Source: Verrucomicrobiota bacterium (lineage in GTDB: Bacteria > Verrucomicrobiota > Verrucomicrobiia > Opitutales > Opitutaceae). From it: DNA of 64,000 nt. Position numbers and translations under genes: made by a program. Under the pieces are notes generated by a model. That model did no database searches. It saw nothing but the letters and a program-made list of their open reading frames with translations, and was not told where the DNA came from. Positions 8,860-16,956 of this stretch are shown here, one piece after another (the first letter of the stretch is position 1; every line of letters starts with the position of its first letter). Location: assembly GCA_023416735.1 (NCBI GenBank), contig JAEZGX010000007.1, positions 1-64,000 of the forward strand, written 5' to 3'.

Positions 8860-9819
8860 ATGGCGACTTTCGACGAGCGGCAGCGAGCGGAGTATCGGGA
8901 GCAGTTTCAACGCGATGGGTTTGTCGTGTTGGAAGGATACTTTTCGTCGGAGCGGGTGGACGCGTTGTGCGCGGAAGTGGAGCGGCTGTTGAGGGAGCGG
9001 CCGCTCGAAGTGGTGGTGGACAGCCGGGTGACGGGGCAGCGGGCTTGGTGGGCGGATACGCCGTATCGCGACACGTTGCGGTTCAAGTTCAATGACCTGT
9101 ATTTGATGAGCGATCTGGTGCGGGAGATCGCGCTGGATGCGCCGCTGTCGGGTTTGTTGGCGGAGCTGATGGGCGAGGCTCCGGTGCTGTGTAACAGCCT
9201 GAACTTCCGGAAAGGGAGCACGGATCACGTGCACATCGATTCATTGTTCATGACACCGCGGACGCCGGGGGCGCTGGCGGCGACGTGGACGGCGCTCGAG
9301 GATGTGCATCCGGATGCCGGACCGCTGACGTATTTTCGCGGCAGTCATCGCGTGCCGCTGTATCGGTTTAGCGATGGTTCGCATCATGCGATTCGGAGCG
9401 AGATGCCGGCGTGGCTGGACTACATCAAGGAGCAGCTGCGCGAGCGTGGAATCGAGGAGCAGGTGTTTCTGGCGAAGAAAGGAGATGTGTTCATTTGGCA
9501 TTCGGACCTGGTCCACTCGGGCAGTCCGATCCGGGATCTTCGGCGAACGCGGACCTCGCTGGTGTGTCATTACTACGGTGAAGCGGATGCGCGGGCAATG
9601 GGCAGCGATTTGGTGGCGCGCAACAGCGGATATTGGCTGCGGCGATTGCCGCAGGCGGTGTTGGTAGCGCCGGAGGTGTTTGCGGCGGGGCGGGAGTTTC
9701 CCGAAGCGCAATATCTCGCGCGTTATCCGGATGTGAAAGGAGCAGTCGAAGCGGGGGCGTTTGCGTCGGGCTGGGCGCACTACGAAGCGTGCGGGTTCAA
9801 GGAAGGGCGCGGGATCTAG
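8860..9819 (+). CDS. PhyH family dioxygenase with C-terminal YPDV module
   Basis: A soluble protein of 319 residues. Residues 1-275 match phytanoyl-CoA dioxygenase (PhyH), a non-haem Fe(II)/2-oxoglutarate hydroxylase. The iron ligands are visible as H125-x-D127 (VHIDS) and a distal His near 219 (DLVHSG), with an Arg near 231 that could bind 2-oxoglutarate. The last 40 residues (EFPEAQYLARYPDVKGAV and on to HYEACGFKEGR) resemble a short YLxxNPDVxxAV...HYxxxGxxEGR module that I know appended to other proteins such as methyltransferases and glycosyltransferases. Start chosen at ATG 8860; the frame is open further up without family similarity. It is divergent from the PTS IIA gene. Substrate unknown. 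Confidence 0.8.
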   Translation: MATFDERQRAEYREQFQRDGFVVLEGYFSSERVDALCAEVERLLRERPLEVVVDSRVTGQRAWWADTPYRDTLRFKFNDLYLMSDLVREIALDAPLSGLLAELMGEAPVLCNSLNFRKGSTDHVHIDSLFMTPRTPGALAATWTALEDVHPDAGPLTYFRGSHRVPLYRFSDGSHHAIRSEMPAWLDYIKEQLRERGIEEQVFLAKKGDVFIWHSDLVHSGSPIRDLRRTRTSLVCHYYGEADARAMGSDLVARNSGYWLRRLPQAVLVAPEVFAAGREFPEAQYLARYPDVKGAVEAGAFASGWAHYEACGFKEGRGI

Positions 9820-9828
9820 CCGCGAGAA

Positions 9829-9852
9829 AGGCGCGGTCAGGAGACCGCGCCT
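9829..9852. terminator. Perfect 10-bp hairpin between convergent genes
   Basis: AGGCGCGGTC and its exact reverse complement flank a four-base loop (AGGA). It lies 10 bp after the PhyH stop and 30 bp before the end of the convergent lipoprotein gene. There is no T-run, so it may be a transcript end stabiliser or a REP-like unit rather than a classical terminator. Confidence 0.5.
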
Positions 9853-9881
9853 AAGATGAACGGAGAGGCGGACGCGCGTGA

Positions 9882-10343
9882 TTAAGCGCGGGATTTAGGC
9901 TGCTCGATCATGGCGACCTTGCCGTCGCGGAAGACGATGCGGATGTGCTCCTCCTGATGCTCGCTGTAGACGTCGGTGTAAACCGGATCGTAAAAGACAA
10001 CGTAGCGTTTGCGGTGCGGATCGTAGAGCAGGACGCGACGGTAGCCGGTGTGAATGTTGCCCTCGTATTCCTGATGGTAGCGGTTGTAGATCCAGACGGT
10101 CTCGCGACCTTTGTCGGCGGTTTCGGTGTCGCGGGTCTGATCCGGGCGGCCGAGGGCGATGTAGACCATGTCGGGGGTGTTGCCGAGTTCGATGACGCCG
10201 CGTTTGAGCTTCTCGCGTTCCTCGGGGGAGAGCGTTTCGAACGTGGCGGCTTTTTCCTCGGCCCGGCGTTCGAACGTGCTGCAGCCGGTCAGCGCGAAGA
10301 CCAGCGCAAGGGTGGAGAAGGAAAAGAGGGAAAGGCGTTTCAT
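9882..10343 (-). CDS. Lipoprotein, unknown function
   Basis: A protein of 153 residues with a signal peptide and lipobox LTGC (Cys at about 21). It should be lipid-anchored after export. The mature part has a charged helix (EEREKLKRG) followed by ELGNTPDMVYIALGRPD, which resembles the SmpA/OmlA/BamE-like fold used by many small lipoproteins (G-x-T-xx-x-V-xx-x-xGxPD). Tyr-rich strands follow (WIYNRYHQEYEG, VVFYDPVYTDVY). No partner is adjacent. The lipoprotein call is firm; function is not known. Confidence 0.75.
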   Translation of the reverse strand: MKRLSLFSFSTLALVFALTGCSTFERRAEEKAATFETLSPEEREKLKRGVIELGNTPDMVYIALGRPDQTRDTETADKGRETVWIYNRYHQEYEGNIHTGYRRVLLYDPHRKRYVVFYDPVYTDVYSEHQEEHIRIVFRDGKVAMIEQPKSRA

Positions 10344-10407
10344 GGGAGCTTAGACGGCGAAACGTGCGGGGGGTTGCCGGAGGCGCAAGCGGGGCGTGGG
10401 GCGGAAT

Positions 10408-10839
10408 TCAGTCCTTGAGCGGGAGCGAGAAGTGGAACGCGGATATTTTGAGGCGCTTGCGGAAGTAGAACCGGTGGGCGTCGACGCGATGGGTGCCGGA
10501 ATCGAGCGAGAATTCAGTGCAGTTTGCTTTGCGAGCGCGGGCGATGAGCCAGTCGATCATGCGATCGTCGAAACCTTGGGAGCGAACGGCGGAATCGGTG
10601 ATGAGATCGTCGACGTAAAGCGTGCGGCCGGAGAAGAGCAGGTCCATGATGCGGTAGCCGGCCACGCAGCGGACGGTGTTGTGATCGTCGGAGTGATACG
10701 CGAGGTGGAAGCCCTCGGTTTGCATGCGGCGAATGCGTGGGACGAAGTCGGCGGCGGCGAGGTGAGGGCGGAGCTGCGACATCACCGGGAAGCAGGCGGA
10801 GATTTCGGCATCGGTTTCAGCGAGGGCGATCGGGGGCAT
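10408..10839 (-). CDS. GNAT family N-acetyltransferase
   Basis: A protein of about 143 residues with the GNAT layout: an N-terminal strand and helix, central strands CVAGYRIMDLL and TLYVDDLITDSAVRSQGFDDRMIDWL, where the usual acetyl-CoA pyrophosphate loop R/QxxGxG/A appears as RSQGFDD, and a C-terminal segment CTEFSLDSGTHRVDAHRFYFR. The GNAT call comes from this pattern. The ATG at 10839 is preferred; a TTG at 10875 would add 12 residues. The acceptor is unknown. Confidence 0.75.
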   Translation of the reverse strand: MPPIALAETDAEISACFPVMSQLRPHLAAADFVPRIRRMQTEGFHLAYHSDDHNTVRCVAGYRIMDLLFSGRTLYVDDLITDSAVRSQGFDDRMIDWLIARARKANCTEFSLDSGTHRVDAHRFYFRKRLKISAFHFSLPLKD

Positions 10840-10948
10840 GAAATCGACAAAGGGCCGCGAGGAGGAGCGGGTCAACGACGGCGGCTTGAGGGCACGGAAC
10901 AGCGGGGGAGATAGATTTGCGCCGGATGAGCAAAAGAGGCGAACGCGA

Positions 10949-10970
10949 CGGAGCGCGGAGAGACGCGGAG
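10949..10970. repeat. Short CGGAG periodic repeat
   Basis: CGGAG occurs at 10949, 10956 and 10966 within a purine-rich stretch. It resembles the ACGGAG-type intergenic repeats that accompany ACGAA repeats in other genomes of this group. It lies between the GNAT gene and the terminator of the PEP-CTERM gene. Confidence 0.35.
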
Positions 10971-10975
10971 TGAAG

Positions 10976-11008
10976 AAAAGAAAAACCCGCGGCCGAAGCC
11001 GCGGGTTT
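10976..11008 (-). terminator. Rho-independent terminator of the PEP-CTERM gene
   Basis: An 11-bp perfect stem (AAACCCGCGGC paired with GCCGCGGGTTT, 10983-10993 and 10998-11008) with a four-base CGAA loop. Read on the minus strand it is followed by a T-rich run (10985 to about 10976), 33 bp beyond the stop of the PEP-CTERM gene at 11041. Confidence 0.8.
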
Positions 11009-11040
11009 ATGAAGCATGAAACCTGGCGGGAACTGGAAAA

Positions 11041-11829
11041 TCAGGCGGCGACGGGAGCGGCCGGTAAGGCGGCGAGTTGACGACGCTGGCGAATGCGAAG
11101 GCCGACGAGGCCGGCGATAAACGTGGCGCCGATCATGGCGGCGACGGTGGAGGCTTCGGGAACGGGCGCAGGAACGATGGAGATCTGCGAAAACACGTAA
11201 TCGTTGCCCGAAAGAGGACTTCCATAGTAGCCGTTGGGAAAGAGCAACGCCTCCCCGTCGAGATCCCGATAAAAGTCCGATTCGTTAACTCCTAGGCCGA
11301 TGTTGGTGGTAGAAGTCCAATTGGTGATAGTCAGCAGCATTGCATAGCTTTTGCTGGCGTCCGTTATAAGCCCGAGGACCGGATCCAAGCCAACTTTGGC
11401 TGTAAAATCGAAAGAGTGGGACCAATTCGCAAAAGATTCGCCAGTCTCCGAAAGGGTGGAGCTCCACGCTTGGGCTCCTTCGGACGTGTTTGGCGGAACG
11501 GTGAACGACCCGAAGTCGACGAGAACGTTAGCTAGATTGTTCGTAGCTGGATTCCATTCGCCGAACTGGGCTGTGAAGTTCGCAGCTTTCGTGGTGCCAA
11601 GGGGAGATCCCCCTGTGCCTGCGAAGAAATTGTAGGTCAGGAGCGCGACCGCTTCCACATCAGTGAACACTTGTGCTTTTCGGGATGCGGCTCCGCTATT
11701 TCCGGTCCAAACTTGGACACTGCCCGCATATCCGGTCTGCGTCTCGAGCGTTTGCACCTGCGCTACGACGGGATTTAACAACGCGAGAAAAATCGCGGAA
11801 AAAAGAAGCAAGCCGGACGACGGTTTCAT
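11041..11829 (-). CDS. PEP-CTERM type exosortase substrate (VPEAST variant)
   Basis: An exported protein of 262 residues. A signal peptide (MKPSSGLLLFSAIFLALL, cleavage near VVAQ) is followed by a Thr/Asn/Ser-rich beta domain. The C-terminus is a tripartite sorting signal: VPEAST, a hydrophobic helix (AAMIGATFIAGLVGL) and an Arg cluster (RIRQRRQ). After the Arg cluster comes an extra 12-residue Ala/Pro tail. It is the last gene of an exosortase cassette, 69 bp after the exosortase stop, and has its own terminator. The ATG at 11829 gives a proper signal peptide. The function of the mature domain is unknown; it is probably a surface or matrix protein. Confidence 0.85.
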   Translation of the reverse strand: MKPSSGLLLFSAIFLALLNPVVAQVQTLETQTGYAGSVQVWTGNSGAASRKAQVFTDVEAVALLTYNFFAGTGGSPLGTTKAANFTAQFGEWNPATNNLANVLVDFGSFTVPPNTSEGAQAWSSTLSETGESFANWSHSFDFTAKVGLDPVLGLITDASKSYAMLLTITNWTSTTNIGLGVNESDFYRDLDGEALLFPNGYYGSPLSGNDYVFSQISIVPAPVPEASTVAAMIGATFIAGLVGLRIRQRRQLAALPAAPVAA

Positions 11830-11897
11830 ATCTGGGGTAAAATACCTATTTCTACTAGGGGATTTTGCAAGCGTTTTCTTTGTCCCAAAGATTGGTA

Positions 11898-13436
11898 TCA
11901 TTGATCCCCGTCGTAAGGAGCTATCAGTGAGTAAAGGACATCATCAATCCGAGGTAGCTCGTCGTTGATAGCGGGTAGTGCGATAGTGAGCAGCTGCGCG
12001 GGTTGGTGCTGGCGCGCGTGGCGCACTTCTTGCCATTGTGCGACCCACCAAGATCCGGGGGTATCTAGTTCCGGTTGGGTGAGGGGGCGTGCACGAGATG
12101 AATCCCAAATAGTAAAGGCCACCAACATCTCCTCGTTCGCTTGCCGGAACTTGTAAGTGCGGAACGGAATCATTTCGGCACCTTTAGCCACTTCGACCAC
12201 CTCAAGGCTGGCCACAAGTTCGCAGCCGGCGGCGGGGAGGCAGACAGTGGGGTTGTGGAGGAAGGGGATCGAGCGGGCGACTTGGCCGCGGTTCCACTCG
12301 ATGTAGTAGGCGGAAATGCGTTGGTTGTTTTCATCCCGCCAGCTGCCAGCGCGGTAGACATCGGGGTTCAGAATTTCGCGGGCGTGGTCGGAGAGGGGGG
12401 CGGGGCGGAAGCTCCAGTGGTCCTCTGGGAAGTTTGCGGTCCATTGGGGGACTTCGTCGATGGCGCGCTGGCCGGCGAAATACCAGAGGCGGGTGGCGGC
12501 TTCGTTGACGAGAAAACAGGCGGCGAGCGCGGTGAGCCAGGCGGCGGATGACGGGGAAAGATTTGCGGGGGAACGCGTCGATACCGGTGCGGATTGCTGG
12601 GGGAGTTTGTATCCATTCCAGTGACACGCGAGCCAGCCGGTGGCGATCAGGCTGAAAGCCATGGCGATCCAACCGGCGGGGTCGTGCGCGGCGGCAAGGG
12701 CGTCGGGGCCATCAGCGGCGCGGAAGGACAGAAAGAGCACGCGGACGAAATTGCCGAGAACGGCGGCGGCGATCGCGGCCACGAGAAGGGCGAATCGGCG
12801 GATGAGGGAAAAGCGCAGCCATTCGCCGAGAAAGAGGCCGGCGAGGATGCAGGCTTGGAGCGAGCGGATGCCGCCGCAGGCTTCGTCGACTCCAACCCAG
12901 GCGTTGCCGATGCGGACGCTCGTGCCGAACGCGAGCGCGGGTTGTCCGAAGAGATTGCTGATTTCAGCGGCGGCGCTCGCCCATGTTTCGCGCAGGGGAA
13001 GGATCAACGCGTTCTCGATGGCGCTCGGAACGGGCAAGGCGCCAGCGAGGAGAATAAGAGGTCCGGCGACCCAGCGGATGCCGCGCGCGCCGGCGACAAG
13101 CCAGGTGGCCGCTAGAACAGATCCCGCGAGGAGGAGGGTGTAGGCGAGAAGCGCGGCGGGCCAGAGTGGGAACGGAGTAAGAAAAAGGCGGATGAATAAA
13201 TGCAGCGCGGCGAAGGCGAGTGTCGCGATCCACCAGACCGGCGAGAGGACGGCGCGCGACTCGAGGTGGGGACGTTCGTGCCAACGTTCCCACCAGAGAT
13301 AGGCCATCAAGATGGGGACGACCCACGCGTGGCCGAGATCGGGAGCGACGCTCCAAGTGGTGCTCAGTGGTGCAACGAAGGCGAGTGTCGCGGCGAAGGC
13401 GGCGAACCACAGGGCGGCGGCGGGGGACCGCGGCAT
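11898..13436 (-). CDS. Exosortase fused to an EpsI-type domain
   Basis: A 512-residue inner-membrane transpeptidase that recognises PEP-CTERM sorting signals. Residues 1-280 hold about eight hydrophobic helices with the exosortase triad: Cys near 187 in VDEACGGIRSL, Arg near 232 in GNFVRVLFLS and His near 251 in AAAHDPAGW. Residues 300-512 form an EpsI-like exported domain (with EDHWSFRP and FLHNPTVCLPAAGCEL), often separate or fused in these systems. The ATG at 13436 is chosen because the frame above it reads only low-quality Arg/Pro sequence antisense to the TPR gene. It lies 14 bp after the TPR gene and upstream of its likely substrate. Confidence 0.92.
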   Translation of the reverse strand: MPRSPAAALWFAAFAATLAFVAPLSTTWSVAPDLGHAWVVPILMAYLWWERWHERPHLESRAVLSPVWWIATLAFAALHLFIRLFLTPFPLWPAALLAYTLLLAGSVLAATWLVAGARGIRWVAGPLILLAGALPVPSAIENALILPLRETWASAAAEISNLFGQPALAFGTSVRIGNAWVGVDEACGGIRSLQACILAGLFLGEWLRFSLIRRFALLVAAIAAAVLGNFVRVLFLSFRAADGPDALAAAHDPAGWIAMAFSLIATGWLACHWNGYKLPQQSAPVSTRSPANLSPSSAAWLTALAACFLVNEAATRLWYFAGQRAIDEVPQWTANFPEDHWSFRPAPLSDHAREILNPDVYRAGSWRDENNQRISAYYIEWNRGQVARSIPFLHNPTVCLPAAGCELVASLEVVEVAKGAEMIPFRTYKFRQANEEMLVAFTIWDSSRARPLTQPELDTPGSWWVAQWQEVRHARQHQPAQLLTIALPAINDELPRIDDVLYSLIAPYDGDQ

Positions 13437-13450
13437 GTTCCTAGCGGGGT

Positions 13451-15241
13451 TCACAATCCGGCGGTCGGATCGGTTTTCGCGGTGGGGCTCGCGGGCTTGG
13501 CGGGCTTGCGGTTGAGCTCGTCGCGCGCGCGGGTGAAGAGATAACTTTCCTCGGGGAGGAATTCGACGCCCTCGGCGAGTTGGGCGGCCTGCTCGAGTTC
13601 GGCCGGTTTTTTGGCGACACCGTAAACGAAAGCGAGGAAGGGCTGGCGCGGCGGGTAGTGACGCTCGAGCTCGGTCATCTTTTCGACGATGGCGAGGGCT
13701 TCGGCGGATCGACCGGCCTGGGCGAGTGCGAACGCGTAGCCCGTGCTGTAGGTGGCGTTGGCGGGTTCGGCTTCGTGCAGAACGCGCATGGTGTCTTTCG
13801 CAGGGTTCCAGTTGGACGTGGGCTCGGCGAGGAGCGTGAGGAGCGCCCAGTCGTGCTGGTAGCGGCTGACGTTGCCTTCGGACTGGCGGAGAACGCCCAT
13901 GACCTCGCGCATGCCTTTGATGTCTTTGCGGGAGCGGTAGACGTTGAAGAGGCTTTGATGCGCCCACGTTTGGGCGGGGAAGGTGCGAGCGACCGCCCAG
14001 AGGGTGCGTTCGCTTTCGTCGTCCCAGCGCCACACGCCAGCTAGACGTTGGAGGACGCGGAGGGCGCCGAGATTTCCGGCGGCCGAGTCGAGGGTCATGT
14101 CCCACGTTTCGCGCCGCAGCGAAGGACGGGAAGGACTGTCGACGGTGCGTGCGGCGAGGGCGAGGCGGAGGGTTTCTCGCGAGATCGGGCCCCAGGCGCC
14201 ATTTTCCAGGAGGGGAGCGAGACGATCCCAGTCGCCGAGTTGCGCGACGACATCGGCTTCGGCGCCACGCACGGCGGGAGTCTCACGAAGTTCGTGGGGA
14301 AGGCCGGCGAGCCAGATATCGGCTTCTTTCGCGCGCGACTGCACGAGCAGCCATTGGGTGAACTGAACGACGTCGGCTTCGTTGCCGACGGCGAGCGGAG
14401 CGAGTTGGGCGAAGAGCGGATCGAAATCGGCTTGGTCGACGAGGAGATCGACGTTCGCCTTTTGAAGATGGTCGGTGAATGTCGCGCCGGCGTCGGCGAG
14501 GATCAGGGCTTGGCGTTTTTTCAGTTCGACGTAATCGCGGCGCTGAAGGGCGTCGGCGGCGAATTCGCGATGGATCTGAAGAGCGAGGCTCGGGTTGCGG
14601 GCGACGAGTTCTTCGAGTTGGCGGCGGGCGGCGAGCTTTTCTTCTTCCTTGGGGTGACGCAGGCGGAGGAGGGCGTGGCCGTGGAGAAGCGCGTCGCTGT
14701 CGGGCGAGGTTTCACGGAGTTGCTCGAAGAGGACGTCGGCGACAGGGCGGTTGTCGGTCGCGATGGCGAACGCGAGCGCGGCTTGAAGCATGGGAAGCTC
14801 GCTCGAGACATCAGGCGGAGTCGAGCTGAGTGCGTCCTTCGCGGCGTTGAAATCGCGGAAGCGGAGACAGCAAAGGACGAGACGCGCGGAGTCTTCGGCG
14901 GAGCGGGGCAGGAGTTGGACGACGGCGCGACGGAGGCGCATGGCTTGCGGCGACCCGCTTTGCTCAAGCATGTCAGCGGCGACGCGGATGACGTCGGGAT
15001 TGCCCGGGAGAGTGCGGAGGGCGACGTCGAGAGCGAGTTGGGCGTTGGGGGCGTCGCGCTGCTCGATGAACTCTCTGGCCTGTGCGAGCGCGCGCTGCTG
15101 CTTCCACTGCAGATAGCGCGGGCGGCCGGAATCCCAGGCTTTCCAACCGGCGGCGCCGACAACCGCGACTCCGATCAAGGCAACAAGTTTTACCCACGTT
15201 GGGCGACGGCGTCTGAGATCGCGGGATTGGAGGAGTTGCAT
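13451..15241 (-). CDS. TPR-repeat protein of the exosortase cassette
   Basis: A protein of 596 residues with an N-terminal basic stretch (RDLRRRRP) and one membrane anchor (about residues 17-34), followed by an alpha-helical repeat domain of TPR type over the rest, for example ALAQAREFIEQRDAPNAQLA and YAFALAQAGRSAEALAIVEKM. The C-terminus is Lys/Pro-rich. It would face the periplasm as a scaffold. TPR proteins commonly accompany exosortase and polysaccharide export loci. It opens the three-gene cassette (TPR, exosortase, substrate) with a 14-bp gap. The exact role is inferred from position. Confidence 0.7.
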   Translation of the reverse strand: MQLLQSRDLRRRRPTWVKLVALIGVAVVGAAGWKAWDSGRPRYLQWKQQRALAQAREFIEQRDAPNAQLALDVALRTLPGNPDVIRVAADMLEQSGSPQAMRLRRAVVQLLPRSAEDSARLVLCCLRFRDFNAAKDALSSTPPDVSSELPMLQAALAFAIATDNRPVADVLFEQLRETSPDSDALLHGHALLRLRHPKEEEKLAARRQLEELVARNPSLALQIHREFAADALQRRDYVELKKRQALILADAGATFTDHLQKANVDLLVDQADFDPLFAQLAPLAVGNEADVVQFTQWLLVQSRAKEADIWLAGLPHELRETPAVRGAEADVVAQLGDWDRLAPLLENGAWGPISRETLRLALAARTVDSPSRPSLRRETWDMTLDSAAGNLGALRVLQRLAGVWRWDDESERTLWAVARTFPAQTWAHQSLFNVYRSRKDIKGMREVMGVLRQSEGNVSRYQHDWALLTLLAEPTSNWNPAKDTMRVLHEAEPANATYSTGYAFALAQAGRSAEALAIVEKMTELERHYPPRQPFLAFVYGVAKKPAELEQAAQLAEGVEFLPEESYLFTRARDELNRKPAKPASPTAKTDPTAGL

Positions 15242-15343
15242 CAGGGAGGTGGGTCAGGGATTGCCTGATGCTTCTAGAGGAAACCCCCTAGCCGTCTAGA
15301 TTAAACGCGGGCGGCATCCGCTGGAGTCGCGCGTCTGGCGACT

Positions 15344-16261
15344 TTACGTTGGGCGGCGGCTTCGTTCGGTGGTGATGATGACGACGGCGCCTACGACCAT
15401 GACCGCGGCGACGAGGGTGCGAGCGGAGATGGGTTCGTTGAGGATGAGCCAGCCGAGAAAGACGGCGACGAGCGGGTTGACGTAGGCGTAGGTGGAAACG
15501 CGGGCGGGTGTGCTGTGTTTCATCAACCACACGAACGTCGAAAATCCGATCAAGGAGCCGAAGAGAATCAGGTATCCAAACGCCCACCACGAACGAGCGG
15601 AGATGGTGGCGATATTGAGGGTGGAAAAGTCGCCATGGAGCAGGCCGGCGAACGTGAGGATGGCGCCGCCGGTGAGCATTTGGAGGGCGGAAGCGAGAAG
15701 CGGATCCGCCCCGTGTTTGGCATGGCGTGAATAGATGGAGCCAACGGCCCAGGACAGGCAGGCGAGGAGGATTGCGGCGACTCCGCCGACGTGGAGTCCG
15801 CCCGTGTCGGCAGATTCCCAGGGCGCGGCGAGCCAGGCGACGCCGGCGAACCCGAGCAGAAGCGCGGTGGCGGTGACGGCGGTGGGACGCAGACCGCCCG
15901 GCCACGCCCATTCAGTGAGGACAAAAAAAAGCGGTTGAATGCCGATAATCAGCGCAGTGATGCCGGACGGGACGAATTGTTCGGCCCAGACGACGAGGCC
16001 GTTGCCGCCGAGGAGAAGAAAGGTGCCGATCACGGCGGAGATTCGCCATTGTCGGCCGGTCGGGCGCGGAGCGCCACGGGAGCGAAGGATGAGATAAAGC
16101 ACGGCGCCTGCGATGAGGAAGCGCGCGCCGGCCATGAGGAAAAGCGGCATCGTTTCGATGGCGATGCGGATGCCGAGATAGGTGCTGCCCCAGATGATGT
16201 AGATGGACGCGAAAGCGAGGAGGAGGGCGGATCGCGTCGGTGCGGAAGACGGAGAGGTCAC
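15344..16261 (-). CDS. EamA/RhaT family (DMT) exporter, YedA-like
   Basis: A 305-residue inner-membrane protein with ten hydrophobic helices in two EamA repeats (about 12-145 and 160-295). Typical motifs are YIIWGSTYLGIR in helix 1, GARFLIAG in helix 2, ALIIGIQPLFFVL, and YAYVNPLVAVFLGWLILNE in the second repeat. The family exports metabolites such as amino acids and is usually of unknown substrate. The start at 16261 (MTSPSSAPTRSALL) fits. It lies 102 bp upstream of the exosortase cassette and 36 bp downstream of the DJ-1/PfpI gene on the same strand. Confidence 0.9.
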   Translation of the reverse strand: MTSPSSAPTRSALLLAFASIYIIWGSTYLGIRIAIETMPLFLMAGARFLIAGAVLYLILRSRGAPRPTGRQWRISAVIGTFLLLGGNGLVVWAEQFVPSGITALIIGIQPLFFVLTEWAWPGGLRPTAVTATALLLGFAGVAWLAAPWESADTGGLHVGGVAAILLACLSWAVGSIYSRHAKHGADPLLASALQMLTGGAILTFAGLLHGDFSTLNIATISARSWWAFGYLILFGSLIGFSTFVWLMKHSTPARVSTYAYVNPLVAVFLGWLILNEPISARTLVAAVMVVGAVVIITTERSRRPT

Positions 16262-16297
16262 GGAAAAAATCGGTGATGCGCAGGCAAGTGGCTCACG

Positions 16298-16891
16298 CTA
16301 CGCGGAAGAAGATGACGGAATATATTCCATGTAGCGCGCGGTGGCCTTGGCGGCCGCGGGGCCGGCGAGGCGCTGCACGGCGTGAAGCGAGCAGTCGATG
16401 CCGGCTGAAATCCCGGCGGCCGTGAGAAAGCGGCCGTTGTCGGTGAAACGCGCGGGTGCGACGAGGTCGAGTTGCGGGGCGAATTCACGCAGCTCATCCA
16501 CGCATTCGTGATGCGTTGTGACGCGCAACCCCTCGAGTAGTCCGGCGGCGGCAAGAATGAAAGAGCCGGTGCAGACGCTCATCACGATTTCGGCCGTGCG
16601 GCATTTTTGTCGCAGCCATTCGTGCAGGGACGGCATGCGCATGAGCGCGTGCCGGCCGGCGCCGCCGGGAATGACGATAACGTGCGGCGGCGGGCAGTGT
16701 TCGAACGTGAAATCGGGCACGACTTTGAGGCCGTTGCGGGCGCGGACTGTGCCGGGTTTGGTGGCGAACGTGAACGTGTGAAACAAGCGGTGATCGCTCA
16801 GTTCGTCGGCGACGGCGAAGACCTCGAACGGGCCGGCGAAATCGAGGACTTCAACATCGTCGAACACGAGAATGGCGACGTTTTTCTTCAT
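16298..16891 (-). CDS. DJ-1/PfpI family protein (isocyanide hydratase/GlxA-like)
   Basis: A soluble protein of 197 residues with the DJ-1/PfpI fold. The N-terminus is VAILVFDDVEVLDFAGPFEVF, an Asp/Glu-rich pattern of the isocyanide hydratase and GATase1_PfpI_2 branch. The nucleophile elbow is VCTGSF with Cys near 107, followed by TTHHECVDEL with His near 127, and AGISAGIDCSLHAV near the end. There is no AraC-type DNA-binding domain, so it is not a GlxA regulator. It is 36 bp upstream of the EamA gene in the same direction and may be co-transcribed. The reaction is not determined. Confidence 0.87.
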   Translation of the reverse strand: MKKNVAILVFDDVEVLDFAGPFEVFAVADELSDHRLFHTFTFATKPGTVRARNGLKVVPDFTFEHCPPPHVIVIPGGAGRHALMRMPSLHEWLRQKCRTAEIVMSVCTGSFILAAAGLLEGLRVTTHHECVDELREFAPQLDLVAPARFTDNGRFLTAAGISAGIDCSLHAVQRLAGPAAAKATARYMEYIPSSSSA

Positions 16892-16956
16892 GGCAGAGGT
16901 TGGGCTTCTTGCGCTGGTCTCAGGCGTTGAGGCGCGCTGCGCGGAGCTAATTCGGA

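Noticed and set aside
13437..14105. N-terminal extension of the exosortase gene by over 200 codons
   Set aside because: The part above the ATG at 13436 is Arg/Pro-rich shadow of the TPR gene; the exosortase begins with its first membrane helix after 13436.
14048..15268. 406-codon + strand frame opposite the TPR gene
   Set aside because: Composition is typical of antisense shadow (Glu/Gly/Val) and the minus frame has a membrane anchor and TPR pattern.
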